Shown: positions 43,530-51,804, counted from the first letter of the stretch. The stretch is 64,000 bases of DNA from Blautia wexlerae DSM 19850 (GCF_025148125.1 NZ_CP102267.1:2614501-2678500), one strand, 5' to 3'. Notes: generated from the letters alone by a model not told the origin. Translations and numbers: made by a program.

Positions 43530-43718
43530 ATGGAATATATGTCTTGCCCCGAAGCAGCGAAGAAATGGGGAATTTCTGAAAGGCGGGTACAGGTACTTTG
43601 CAGAGAAAACCGCATACCGGGTGTTTCAAAACTTGGATATATGTGGCTGATACCAAAGGACGCTGAAAAACCGATTGACGGGAGAACAAAACGAGGAAAG
43701 GAGCTGCACCATGAATAA
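43530..43718 (+). CDS. small helix-turn-helix (excisionase-like) protein
   Basis: 62 residues: SCPEAAKKWGISERRVQVLC then RENRIPGVSKLGYMWLIPKD, the winged-helix fold of MerR/excisionase-type small DNA-binding proteins. The ATG at 43530 with AGAAAGGAC upstream was chosen; an earlier ATG at 43479 overlaps the promoter. It overlaps the response regulator start by eight bases. Probably a local regulator; an excision role is less likely because a Xis gene lies beside the integrase. Confidence 0.8.
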   Translation: MEYMSCPEAAKKWGISERRVQVLCRENRIPGVSKLGYMWLIPKDAEKPIDGRTKRGKELHHE

Positions 43719-44409
43719 AGTTTTGATTATAGATGATGATAAAGAGCTTTGCGCTCTTATGAAAAAGTGCATAGAGCAGGAAAAATTATCAGCCGTAACT
43801 GTATATAACGGTATTGAGGGGGTTCGTCTAATTGATGAAAATAAAGATAGCTATTCCCTTATTATTTTGGACGTAATGCTGCCGGATATAGACGGGTTTC
43901 AGATTCTCCAAAAAATTAGAGATACAAGCAATATCCCGGTGCTTATGCTTACTGCAAAAAGCAGCGAAGAAGATAAGGTTTTCGGTCTGCGACTGGGAGC
44001 AGACGACTACTTGACAAAGCCATTTGGTATTAACGAGCTTTTGGCGCGTGTCAATTCCCTTATCCGGCGATATACCACCTTAAACCCCTTTACGGCAGAC
44101 ATAGACAGCATATCGTTGAAAGATATGGTAATTGACAAATTAAATCGTACAGTTACGGTCAAAGATATTCCCGTTTTGCTTACAGGAAAAGAATTTGATT
44201 TACTTCTCTTTCTTGCTTCCAACAAAGGACGAGTATTTACCAAAAAACAAATTTATTCACAGGTATGGGAGGAAGAATACGCTTTTGATGATAGCAATAT
44301 TATGTCTTTTATTAGCAAATTAAGGAAAAAGATTGAGCCAGACCCCGACCACCCCTTTTACATTTTAACTGTCCGGGGTGTCGGCTACCGTTTTAACAAG
44401 GAGGCGTAA
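43711..44409 (+). CDS. response regulator, OmpR/PhoB family (cargo)
   Basis: 232 residues. Receiver: VLIIDDDKELC, phosphorylated aspartate in LIILDVMLPDIDG, lysine in DDYLTKPFGINELLARV. Winged helix: VLLTGKEFDLLLFLASNKGR and IMSFISKLRKKIEPDPDHPF ending GVGYRFNKEA. The ATG at 43711 has AAAGGAG upstream. It probably binds the three GCAAGGTT repeats in front of the ABC transporter genes. Close to regulators of bacitracin/lantibiotic resistance systems. Confidence 0.93.
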   Translation: MNKVLIIDDDKELCALMKKCIEQEKLSAVTVYNGIEGVRLIDENKDSYSLIILDVMLPDIDGFQILQKIRDTSNIPVLMLTAKSSEEDKVFGLRLGADDYLTKPFGINELLARVNSLIRRYTTLNPFTADIDSISLKDMVIDKLNRTVTVKDIPVLLTGKEFDLLLFLASNKGRVFTKKQIYSQVWEEEYAFDDSNIMSFISKLRKKIEPDPDHPFYILTVRGVGYRFNKEA

Positions 44410-44410
44410 C

Positions 44411-45334
44411 ATGGATATAAATGTTTATCTTTTCATAGTGATAGCCCTTATGCTGCTTATTATTATGTATCTCCTTTTTGTCTTACGGCGTGTGCGGACA
44501 CAGCTTGCGCTGATAAAAGACGCCTTAGATGATATAAAGGGAGGGAATTTGAACCGACGTATTTTAGCAGGCGAAAACGATATGACAAAAACAATTTGCT
44601 ATGACATTAACAAAATAGCAGTAAACAGTCAGGCGCAGCTTATACGGCAAAGACAATCTGAACAGGCATATAAACGGCTGATGACAAGTCTTTCACATGA
44701 TGTAAAGACCCCGCTTGCTTCTCTTGTAGGTTATCTGGAAGCGGTTGAAAACAAAATTGTTATTGGAGAGGAAAAGGACGAATATATCCATGTCGCACAT
44801 GAAAAAGCCCACTATATGAAATCCTTTGTGGAAAATTTGTTTGAATGGGTAAAACTGGATTCCGGAGAGCAGATTTTTCATTTTGAAAAATTTGACCTTA
44901 ACGAGTTATCCCGCAACATTATAGCGGATTGGATTCCCGTCTTAGAAAGCAATCATTTTGAATATGAGTTTGTCATACCCGAAACAGAGTATTTTATTCA
45001 CATAGATGTAAACGCATATACCCGCGTACTTAACAATCTTTTTCAAAATATTATTATCCATAGTGCGGGAGATAAAATGGCACTGCATATTTGTGAAGAT
45101 ATACAACAAGCTAAAATTATAATTTCAGATAATGGAAAAGGAATAGCTCCCGATAAGCTGCCACATATTTTTGAAAGAATGTACCAGTGCGACCAGTCGC
45201 GGTCTGCAAAGGGAAATGGTTTAGGACTGGCGATTGCTAAAGAGCTTATCAGTGTTCACAAAGGAACCATTACCGCTGAAAACAGCTCTGATAAAGGGAC
45301 TGTATTTACTATATTGCTTCCCAAAGCCCTGTAA
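44411..45334 (+). CDS. sensor histidine kinase (cargo)
   Basis: 307 residues. One N-terminal membrane helix (VYLFIVIALMLLIIMYLLFV) and almost no extracellular sensor, so it may sense in the membrane or through the transporter. The H box is SLSHDVKTPLASLVGYLEA; ATP-binding boxes are NLFQNIIIHS, ISDNGKGIAPDKL and GNGLGLAIAKEL, all intact. It starts one base after the response regulator stop. Together they form an antimicrobial-peptide type two-component system. Confidence 0.92.
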   Translation: MDINVYLFIVIALMLLIIMYLLFVLRRVRTQLALIKDALDDIKGGNLNRRILAGENDMTKTICYDINKIAVNSQAQLIRQRQSEQAYKRLMTSLSHDVKTPLASLVGYLEAVENKIVIGEEKDEYIHVAHEKAHYMKSFVENLFEWVKLDSGEQIFHFEKFDLNELSRNIIADWIPVLESNHFEYEFVIPETEYFIHIDVNAYTRVLNNLFQNIIIHSAGDKMALHICEDIQQAKIIISDNGKGIAPDKLPHIFERMYQCDQSRSAKGNGLGLAIAKELISVHKGTITAENSSDKGTVFTILLPKAL

Positions 45335-45371
45335 ATAATGCGGGGCTTTCCTGCTATAAAACAAGAAAAAA

Positions 45372-45414
45372 GCAAGGTTTCGGCAAGGTTATGGCAAGGT
45401 TGATACTATATAAT
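45372..45414 (+). promoter_or_regulatory. three GCAAGGTT repeats and a TATAAT box before the ABC transporter
   Basis: GCAAGGTT at 45372, 45383 and 45394, exactly 11 bases apart, then TATAAT (45409-45414). The third repeat takes the place of the -35 box. Direct repeats on one helix face at this position are the typical binding site of an OmpR-type activator, most likely the regulator at 43711. Confidence 0.85.
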
Positions 45415-45439
45415 GGGAGGTAGAAAGGAGGAAAAGACA

Positions 45440-46207
45440 ATGACTATCATTTCTACTGAAATGCTGAAATGGAAACGCAATAAGACAGTCTTAGGTATCT
45501 TTATTCTAACTGCAATTTTAGGAATATTCGCAGTTGAACGTGCTTTCAGTATATCAAGAAGTAGCTCACTAATGAATAGTTTTAGTGATTTATACACATT
45601 GGCATTTAAGAACCTTACAAGTTTGTTTCTGCCTATTGTGTTGAGTATGTTTGCAACCACATTGTTCTTTGATGAACAGAAAAATGATACCTTAAAAGGA
45701 CTTCTGATTATTCCGATTTCCAAAACGCAACTTTATTTTTCAAAGATAGCAGTGGTAATTTTTATGTCATTAGCACTATGTCTGCTTACTTTTGCAATCT
45801 GTATTCTTGGCGGCTTTCTTGCAGGCGGCTTTACAGATTTGAATACGGAAACAATTTTACAGGCGGGATTATTATTTTTAGCCGGTGGCGTGTTAGTTCC
45901 ACTTGCAATGCTCCCCGTTATTTTTTTAGCAACATTGGCAAAGGGATATGTTCTACCGATTGGGGCTGCATTACTTTATCTTGTGCCTGTCGTGCTTATT
46001 CCGTCGGGGATTATGGGACTGCACCCACTGGCGAGTGTTATGGGAATTTATCCCTATATTTCATCTGACGCAGCAGAAATGGTTAAGAAATGGGCGGGAG
46101 GAATAGAAATAACTATATCTCCGAATATCTGTTTAATTTCTCTTTTGGTAATTGGAAGTATTTCAGCCATTGTTTCCGTACTTGCATTGCGGAAACAGAC
46201 CTATTGA
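45440..46207 (+). CDS. ABC-2 type permease 1 (peptide-antibiotic protection type)
   Basis: 255 residues, about six membrane helices (TVLGIFILTAILGIFAVERA, LTSLFLPIVLSMFATTLFF, AVVIFMSLALCLLTFAICIL and others) and the conserved first-loop pattern FDEQKNDTLKGLLIIPISKT. The ATG at 45440 with AAAGGAGG was chosen; a start 27 bases earlier lies before the ribosome site. First gene of a four-gene transporter operon behind the two-component system, similar in layout to LanFEG/BcrAB exporters. Confidence 0.88.
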   Translation: MTIISTEMLKWKRNKTVLGIFILTAILGIFAVERAFSISRSSSLMNSFSDLYTLAFKNLTSLFLPIVLSMFATTLFFDEQKNDTLKGLLIIPISKTQLYFSKIAVVIFMSLALCLLTFAICILGGFLAGGFTDLNTETILQAGLLFLAGGVLVPLAMLPVIFLATLAKGYVLPIGAALLYLVPVVLIPSGIMGLHPLASVMGIYPYISSDAAEMVKKWAGGIEITISPNICLISLLVIGSISAIVSVLALRKQTY

Positions 46208-46219
46208 AAGTGAGGATAT

Positions 46220-47146
46220 ATGATGAATAAATATGTAATTGAAACAAAACAACTGACAAAAACTTATGGAGAGCAAACGGTAGTCAATTCTGTTAATATT
46301 CATGTGAAACAAGGACAGATATATGGGCTGTTGGGGCGTAATGGGGCGGGTAAAACCACAATTATGAAAATGATTTTGGGGTTGACCGATATTACTTCCG
46401 GCGAAGTAGACGTATTCGGTCAAAATATCAAAGGGAGGGAAAAAAGAGTATATCCCCGGATTGGTGCTATTATTGAAACACCCGGCTTTTATCCGAATTT
46501 AACAGGTACGGAAAACTTGGAGATATTTGCAAAACTGCGCGGTACTGCTGCGCCAAATGCAGTAAAAAACGCCTTGGAGATTGTCGGTCTGCCTTATCGG
46601 GACAAAAAATTGTTTAGCAAGTATTCTCTTGGAATGAAGCAGCGTCTTGGAATAGCAAATGCTATTTTACATGACCCTGAACTGCTAATCTTAGATGAAC
46701 CCACAAACGGTCTTGACCCGATAGGCATTGCAGAAGTAAGGGACTTTATTAAGACTTTAAGTATCGAGCGCGGAAAAACAATTCTCATTTCCAGTCATAT
46801 TCTGTCCGAAATTGCACTACTGGCTGATGACATCGGCATTATTGACCATGGTGTACTACTGGAAGAAAACAGCATGAATGAGCTACAAAAGAAAAACAGT
46901 AAGTATATACTTCTGCAAGTTTCTGATATACCGAAAACTTCTCTTGTTTTGGAAAGGCAGTTTGGGGTTACCGAATATTCCGTACAGGACGAACACACCC
47001 TGCGGATTTATGACACTTCGTTGGATATGGCTGCTGTCAATAAAGCTCTTGTGGTACAGGATATAGCTGTTATCAGTTCTCAGCTATGCAATGATACATT
47101 AGAGGACTATTTCAAAAAAATCACAGGAGGAGAAGGAATTGCTTAG
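46220..47146 (+). CDS. ABC transporter ATP-binding protein, BcrA/LanF type
   Basis: 308 residues. Walker A LLGRNGAGKTTIMKM, signature YSLGMKQRLGIANA, Walker B LLILDEPTNGLDPIG, and the switch histidine in LISSHILSEIALL. The C-terminal 90 residues are the extension typical of drug and lantibiotic exporters. It partners the three permeases around it. Its end overlaps the second permease start by eight bases. Confidence 0.93.
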   Translation: MMNKYVIETKQLTKTYGEQTVVNSVNIHVKQGQIYGLLGRNGAGKTTIMKMILGLTDITSGEVDVFGQNIKGREKRVYPRIGAIIETPGFYPNLTGTENLEIFAKLRGTAAPNAVKNALEIVGLPYRDKKLFSKYSLGMKQRLGIANAILHDPELLILDEPTNGLDPIGIAEVRDFIKTLSIERGKTILISSHILSEIALLADDIGIIDHGVLLEENSMNELQKKNSKYILLQVSDIPKTSLVLERQFGVTEYSVQDEHTLRIYDTSLDMAAVNKALVVQDIAVISSQLCNDTLEDYFKKITGGEGIA

Positions 47147-47870
47147 GCTGATACAGGCAGAGTTTCTTAAACTGCGTCGAAAAAAATTTATTGTGTTAAT
47201 GCTGTTATCCGCTCTTTTCATGCCACTTCTTGCAGTTTTTTATTTCAGAAGTGCTGATAAAACAGTTATTGAACCATTACAATTTTATAAGTGGACTACA
47301 TTCAGCTATACAGCTTGGATTATACTTCCTGTTGTATTGGGTTTGGTTTCTACTATGCTCATGTATGACGAAAATCAAAACGATATGCTCAAACAGTTGT
47401 GGATTATACCGATTAGCAAGACAGGATATTTTTTTAGCAAATTTATTGTTGTACTGTCTTATTCCGTTTGTTTTATGTTGCTTACAGCCATAGCGTCTGT
47501 ATTTTTCGGTATGCTTCCCGGTTATATAACCTTTGAATGGAATAGTATCAGTTATCTATTTAAGAAATGTATTGAAATCGCCATACTTACCGCATTTTCC
47601 ATATTACCACTTTTAGCGGTTGCAGCTGCCGGGAAGAACTATATACTCCCTGTATGTGTGACACTGGTTTACACCTTTCTTAGCTTTATTTTGCTTATGG
47701 TTAATATGTACCTACACCCTCTATCCAGTGCAACAGCAATTATCATGCGAGATATTCCCGGTGTTATTTTGGCACAGGAAGTCAATATTCCGGCTGCACT
47801 TTTTTGTATCGGTATATGGACTATTGTTTCTATCGTATTTGCGTACATTTCCTTAAAGCATAGAAAGTGA
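47139..47870 (+). CDS. ABC-2 type permease 2
   Basis: 243 residues with six hydrophobic segments and the loop YDENQNDMLKQLWIIPISKT, nearly the same as in permease 1. The start is TTG at 47139, preceded by GGAGGAGAAGG and overlapping the ATPase end. Resembles LanE/LanG-type immunity permeases. Confidence 0.88.
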   Translation: MLRLIQAEFLKLRRKKFIVLMLLSALFMPLLAVFYFRSADKTVIEPLQFYKWTTFSYTAWIILPVVLGLVSTMLMYDENQNDMLKQLWIIPISKTGYFFSKFIVVLSYSVCFMLLTAIASVFFGMLPGYITFEWNSISYLFKKCIEIAILTAFSILPLLAVAAAGKNYILPVCVTLVYTFLSFILLMVNMYLHPLSSATAIIMRDIPGVILAQEVNIPAALFCIGIWTIVSIVFAYISLKHRK

Positions 47871-47878
47871 GTGATTGA

Positions 47879-48616
47879 ATGATGAAAGAATTGATTTGGG
47901 CAGAACATCAAAAACTCCGACGTTCAAAAATTGTGTTGGTCGCCATATTCGCAGTTATTATGGTTGCAATTATTGTTTTTACTCAAGGGCAGTTTTCTTT
48001 TGGGGAAAAACGCTATATAGATGACGCAGGGTGGTTTATGAACGCAGCACAGTCTTTAGCAACTTTTTTTGTTCTTCCTGCGGTTATTGCACTTTTGGGG
48101 AGCTATATGATTTGTCGTGAGGAACAAGAAGATACTATTAAATCATTACGTTTAATTCCAATAAGTGAAGCTAAAATGACGATTGCAAAATTACTTATTA
48201 CTTTTGCATTTAGCGTACTCTTTTATTTGCTGCTTTTCGGCATTACATTTTTAGTTGAAGTTATTTTGCATTTTAGGGGCTTGTCTATCAAAATGATTTT
48301 AAGTTTTTTCAAAATCTATTTACTTGACGGCATTGGGATTTTCTTTGCTATTGCACCTGTTATTGCGGTTGTATCAAGAATAAAGAAAGGCTATTGGCTT
48401 GCTTTGATTTTTACAGTAATTTATTCTTTTGCAGGATTATTCACAAGTATATCCGATGTTCTTTCGGCTTGCTATCCTATTACTGCTACATTCAATATTT
48501 CCGGCTATTATTCTGCCACCTTTGGAGAAATCATTATTAGCCTTATGAGTTTGTTCTTTTGTGGATTGTTTTCTGTCTTGATTTTAATATCTAAAAAAAC
48601 AATCAAAAATAAGTAA
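47879..48616 (+). CDS. ABC-2 type permease 3
   Basis: 245 residues with six hydrophobic segments and the loop CREEQEDTIKSLRLIPISEA. All three permeases share this loop, so they arose by duplication. Starts nine bases after permease 2 (ATGATG; either may serve). Three permeases for one ATPase is more than the usual two in LanFEG systems. Confidence 0.88.
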   Translation: MMKELIWAEHQKLRRSKIVLVAIFAVIMVAIIVFTQGQFSFGEKRYIDDAGWFMNAAQSLATFFVLPAVIALLGSYMICREEQEDTIKSLRLIPISEAKMTIAKLLITFAFSVLFYLLLFGITFLVEVILHFRGLSIKMILSFFKIYLLDGIGIFFAIAPVIAVVSRIKKGYWLALIFTVIYSFAGLFTSISDVLSACYPITATFNISGYYSATFGEIIISLMSLFFCGLFSVLILISKKTIKNK

Positions 48617-48639
48617 TGATACAACCAACATCTGCCGGA

Positions 48640-48735
48640 CGACGGCAAAGAAAAAAAGCCGTCGCAGAGCAGCCATATTTTCACGCGCCTATTCTATTTC
48701 GGCGGCTTTGATTTTCAGAGCCGCCGTTTCTTTTT
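48640..48735 (+). terminator. two consecutive hairpins after the ABC transporter operon
   Basis: CGACGGC (48640-48646) pairs with GCCGTCG (48658-48664). Then GGCGGCT (48701-48707) pairs with AGCCGCC (48719-48725) and is followed by GTTTCTTTTT. The second is a good terminator. Confidence 0.75.
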
Positions 48736-48764
48736 GTCTGTACGACGACCCTTAACCATGTAGA

Positions 48765-48793
48765 CATGGCGGCTTTAGGAGGTAGCCGCCATG
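48765..48793 (+). promoter_or_regulatory. hairpin with the Shine-Dalgarno in its loop and the start codon in its stem
   Basis: CATGGCGGCT (48765-48774) pairs perfectly with AGCCGCCATG (48784-48793). The nine-base loop holds AGGAGG (48777-48782), and the ATG of the next small frame is the end of the right arm. The stem would hide the start codon. Confidence 0.8.
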
Positions 48794-48892
48794 AGTTATA
48801 AACCACATCAACAAATTCTTACATTCTTTGATTTATCAAAAAAAGCCCGACCGCCACCGGGGATATTCCTACCCTTAGATATGAACTATTAA
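48791..48892 (+). CDS. 33-residue peptide, possible leader peptide
   Basis: SYKPHQQILTFFDLSKKARP then PPGIFLPLDMNY. Ribosome site AGGAGG is eight bases upstream but in the loop of the hairpin at 48765-48793. Length and hairpin suggest a regulatory leader, as upstream of resistance genes, but the next gene is the Orf7-like sigma at 49080, beyond another terminator. It may be left over from a lost cargo gene. No homology recognised. Confidence 0.5.
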   Translation: MSYKPHQQILTFFDLSKKARPPPGIFLPLDMNY

Positions 48893-48919
48893 ATCATCTA
48901 AATACTTTTTATTATTCCT

Positions 48920-48959
48920 ATGCGCCTGTCCGCGTTTTTTTGCGGACGGGCGCATTTTG
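48920..48959 (+). terminator. terminator before the Orf7-like gene
   Basis: ATGCGCCTGTCCGC pairs with GCGGACGGGCGCAT across a T-rich loop, then TTTTG. A 14-bp stem with one mismatch. Confidence 0.8.
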
Positions 48960-49079
48960 TATGCTTAAAAAAATTTTTGAAAAAATTTCCGAAAATATTT
49001 GGCATTTTTTCAAAGCTCCGTATTACCCCGCGAAAAGGGGGAAGCACCACCAACTTTCAACGAGAAAGGAGGTGAGAAT

Positions 49080-49520
49080 GTGGAACCTAATAGCAGGGAG
49101 TTTTATAAGCAATGTTCTTTTCAGAAGTATTGCAATGCGGTATTGCACAATGAAGCGTGCGACGCTCATAGAGAGCTTCGTACACATAAGGCAAAGGAAG
49201 TAACCTTTTCCGACATGACCTTAGATGAAGCGCGACAGCTACATACCTTTGATGAATATTTCAAACGGGAAACTGCTGAAACCGTCTTTGAAAAAGCCGG
49301 AAAGAAAATCACGCCGAAGCTGCTTCTTGAAGCAATCCGTACTTTGCCGGAAGAAAAGCGCAAAGCCATATTGCTGTATTATTTCGAGGGAATGAGCGAT
49401 ACAGAAATTGCAGAGTTGCTCAATACACCGAGAAGCACAATACAGTACAGGCGGACAAGCTCTTTTGAACAATTAAGAAAATATTTGGAGGAAAATGCTG
49501 ATGAATGGGACGAATGGTAA
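49080..49520 (+). CDS. sigma-70-like regulator of conjugation (Tn916 Orf7 type)
   Basis: 146 residues. Region 4-like part: IRTLPEEKRKAILLYYFEGM, SDTEIAELLNTPRSTIQYRR; the front has VTFSDMTLDEARQLHTFDEY. In Tn916, Orf7 and Orf8 switch on transfer genes. The start is GTG at 49080 directly after AAAGGAGGTGAGAAT; longer open frame upstream has no ribosome site. Overlaps the Orf8-like gene by 20 bases. Confidence 0.85.
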   Translation: MEPNSREFYKQCSFQKYCNAVLHNEACDAHRELRTHKAKEVTFSDMTLDEARQLHTFDEYFKRETAETVFEKAGKKITPKLLLEAIRTLPEEKRKAILLYYFEGMSDTEIAELLNTPRSTIQYRRTSSFEQLRKYLEENADEWDEW

Positions 49521-49761
49521 TCAACCTGGCTACCCGGAAAATGCCCTTGTTCCTTATCCTGTCATTGTGGCAGCGACAAAGGGCGACCCGGACGCTATGA
49601 AAATGGTCTTGCAGCATTTCAGCGGTTATATAGCCCGTTTATCCATGCGAAAGTTATATGACGAGCGTGGAAATGTTTATTTTGGTATAGACAACGACAT
49701 TCGGGAACGGCTGCAAGCCAAACTGATGATGGCTGTCCTCAATTTTAGAACAGAGAAATAA
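49501..49761 (+). CDS. Orf8-type helix-turn-helix regulator
   Basis: 86 residues: PYPVIVAATKGDPDAMKMVL, QHFSGYIARLSMRKLYDERG and IDNDIRERLQAKLMMAVLNF. HTH_16 type. The ATG at 49501 is nine bases after GGAGG; one at 49495 is close to it. Works with the Orf7-like sigma. Paralogous to 40782-41051 and 61361-61603. Confidence 0.85.
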   Translation: MNGTNGNQPGYPENALVPYPVIVAATKGDPDAMKMVLQHFSGYIARLSMRKLYDERGNVYFGIDNDIRERLQAKLMMAVLNFRTEK

Positions 49762-50193
49762 CCGCAATCGGCGGTGGAACGTCTTTACTCCCCCTTTTCC
49801 GTTCCGCTGCTAATGCGGCAACACAGCCATTTTGAACCTTGACAAAGAAAGCGGCGCAATAGAACGGCGACGCAGCATAAGGCAAATCGGATACGTTCCT
49901 TTTGTGCCGAGCCATACGGCGGGTGCGCCATGACCTTTCTCCTACGGGAAAAGCGAGCGAACAACACCACCGCTGCAAAGCAAGTGTAGCAACTTGCGGG
50001 CGATAACGCACAGAATACATAATGATACTTCCTTACAGCCATAGTCCGAGCGTTAGAAGCGTCGCAGGCAATGGGTAGGGCTTCGGCAGACCGCCGGAGG
50101 GGTGCAAGTCCCATGAGGTTACGCTAATAGCCGTCCGATTAAAGCCTATGTTACAAATTGACTTTTGACCCATTTAGAAAGGGGGACGACAAA
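49762..50193 (+). other. 432-bp non-coding region before the excisionase gene
   Basis: No credible gene on either strand. It is G+C-rich, with short stems such as GGGTGCAAGTCCC near 50100 and GCCGGAGGGG nearby, and looks like structured RNA. In Tn916 the region before xis carries regulatory transcripts and integrase sites, so a control role is likely. No known RNA family recognised. Confidence 0.5.
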
Positions 50194-50397
50194 TTGAACA
50201 ATAACGACGTGCCGATTTGGGAAAAGTACACTCTTACCATAGAAGAAGCCGCAAAATATTTCCGTATCGGAGAAAGCAAGCTGCGGAAACTGGCAGAAGA
50301 AAATCCCGTCCCGGACTGGGTAATGATGAACGGAAACCGTATTCAGATTAAGCGTAAGCAGTTTGAAAAAATGATTGATACGGTGGACGCAATCTGA
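50194..50397 (+). CDS. xis: excisionase (Tn916 Xis type)
   Basis: 67 residues: [57 protein letters not shown]. Matches Tn916 Xis in length and order. The start is TTG at 50194 after AAAGGGGG. It assists the integrase 80 bases downstream in excision. Confidence 0.92.
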   Translation: MNNNDVPIWEKYTLTIEEAAKYFRIGESKLRKLAEENPVPDWVMMNGNRIQIKRKQFEKMIDTVDAI

Positions 50398-50476
50398 TAG
50401 TGAAATCGAGCCTTGAATGTGGTACAATGTAGTCAAGCATATCAAGGCTCTTTCCATTATGGAAAGGAGCATAACG

Positions 50477-51670
50477 ATGTCGGAAAAAAGACGGGATAAT
50501 AAAAATCGTATTCTCCGCACCGGAGAGAGCCAGAGAAAAGACGGGAGATATGCCTACAAATATATAGATACCTTTGGAAAACCGCAGTTTGTGTATTCTT
50601 GGAAGTTAGTACCTACGGACAAAACCCCGGCAGGAAAACGCGACGATATAGCGTTGAGGGAAAAAGAGAAAGAAATCCAAAAAGACCTTGACGACGGTAT
50701 CGACCATATCGGAAAGAAAATGACGGTCTGCCAACTCTACGCAAAGCAGATACGCCACCGGGCAAATGTGCGGCATGGTACAAAGCAGGGGCGAAAACAG
50801 CTCATGCGGATTTTGCAGGAGGATAAACTTGGAGCCTGCCGGATTGAAAATGTGAAGCTCTCCGACGCAAAGGAATGGGCATTACGCATGAAAGAAAAAG
50901 GTTACGGCTTCAAGACTATCAACAACCACAAGCGTTCCTTAAAGGCTGCTTTTTACACAGCCATACAGGACGATTGTATTCGTAAAAATCCATTTGACTT
51001 CCAGTTGAACACAGTCCTTGAAGATGATACGGAACCAAAGGAACCTCTATCCCCTACGCAGGAAGCGGCTTTTCTGTCCTTTGTGCAGCATGATAAAGTC
51101 TATCAGAAATACTACGACGAGATTATCATACTGTTAGGGACAGGGCTTCGCATTTCGGAACTCTGCGGACTGACGGAAGCTGACATTGACTTAGACAAAC
51201 AGCTTATCAATGTAGACCACCAACTTTTGAAGATTGCAGACGTGGGTTACTATGTGGAAACGCCTAAGACGAAAAGCGGCAATCGGGTTATTCCTATGAG
51301 TGAAAAAGTGTTGGAAGCATTTCAACGGGTGCTGAACAAACGGAAATATGCACAGCCTGTTATTTTAGAGGGCTACACAAAGTTTCTGTTTCTTAACCGG
51401 AACGGCTTGCCAAAAGTGGCAGTCAACTATGAAAGTATGTTCCGGGGGCTTGTAAGGAAATACACAAAAACGCAAAAGGTAGCATTGCCAAAGGTAATGA
51501 CACCGCACACCTTACGCCACACATTCTGCACCACGTTAGCAAATGCAGGAATGAACCCAAAGGCATTGCAGTACATCATGGGACATTCCAACATCAATAT
51601 GACGCTGAACTATTACGCGCATACGACTTCCGAAACGTCGATAACAGAAATGAAGCGGCTGATTGCATAA
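50477..51670 (+). CDS. int: tyrosine integrase, Tn916 family
   Basis: 397 residues. The catalytic set is complete: R225 in TGLRISELCGLTEADID, H344 and R347 in HTLRHTFCTTLANAG, H370 in MGHSNINM and nucleophile Y379 (the number used for Tn916 Int) in TLNYYAHT. The N-terminus has the arm-binding domain (ENRILRTGESQ-like, GRYAYKYIDTFGKPQFVYSW). The ATG at 50477 with AAAGGAG was chosen. The right ICE end lies within 45 bases of its stop. Confidence 0.95.
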   Translation: MSEKRRDNKNRILRTGESQRKDGRYAYKYIDTFGKPQFVYSWKLVPTDKTPAGKRDDIALREKEKEIQKDLDDGIDHIGKKMTVCQLYAKQIRHRANVRHGTKQGRKQLMRILQEDKLGACRIENVKLSDAKEWALRMKEKGYGFKTINNHKRSLKAAFYTAIQDDCIRKNPFDFQLNTVLEDDTEPKEPLSPTQEAAFLSFVQHDKVYQKYYDEIIILLGTGLRISELCGLTEADIDLDKQLINVDHQLLKIADVGYYVETPKTKSGNRVIPMSEKVLEAFQRVLNKRKYAQPVILEGYTKFLFLNRNGLPKVAVNYESMFRGLVRKYTKTQKVALPKVMTPHTLRHTFCTTLANAGMNPKALQYIMGHSNINMTLNYYAHTTSETSITEMKRLIA

Positions 51671-51672
51671 GT

Positions 51673-51713
51673 AGTAAACGGAGAATTTACTACTCCACAT
51701 ACTACTTTTGAAC
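51673..51713. other. right-end integrase-binding region of the ICE
   Basis: GTAGTAAA and TTTACTAC form an inverted pair, followed by TTTACTACTC (51686-51695) and ACTACTTTTGAAC (51701-51713), the counterparts of the left end at 21272-21297. Confidence 0.6.
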
Positions 51714-51766
51714 ACCAAAACATACGGGGATATAAGAAGATTTGAGAATATCTTCCATAACAAAAA

Positions 51767-51804
51767 ATGCCGGAAAAGCCTGTAACAATAGGCTATACCG
51801 GCAT
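51767..51804 (-). terminator. terminator of the minus-strand two-gene unit
   Basis: ATGCCGG ... AGCC pairs with GGCT ... CCGGCAT with small bulges; on the minus strand TTTTTTG follows. Rest of 51805-52084: an AT-rich gap; on the minus strand a 27-codon frame (METFEMPFKLGNDAKAALVG) starts near 52020 and appears frameshifted. Confidence 0.7.

Larger units (their letters stand above)
21222..51760 (+). mobile_element. integrative conjugative element of the Tn1549/Tn916 superfamily (approximate ends)
   Basis: About 30.5 kb with a full conjugation set: repA-like gene, PcfB, VirD4, type IV secretion proteins, topoisomerase III, relaxase, MobC, Orf7/Orf8-like regulators, excisionase and a Tn916-type integrase at the right end. 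Both ends carry related TTTACTACTC - ACTACTTTT sequences (21272-21297 and 51686-51713), so the true ends lie close outside them; exact bases cannot be set without an empty site. The backbone is richer in G+C than the flanks, while the 43.4-48.6 kb cargo is AT-rich. All transfer genes look intact, so the element may be transmissible. Confidence 0.9.

Noticed and set aside
48616..49080. CRISPR-like or tandem repeat array from the repeated GGCGGCT/AGCCGCC stems
   Set aside because: Only two hairpins share the stem, with no spacer periodicity.
50050..50140. Group II intron or known riboswitch in the region before xis
   Set aside because: Only a short GGGTGCAAGTCCC-like stem resembles intron parts; no domain V or reverse transcriptase gene seen.
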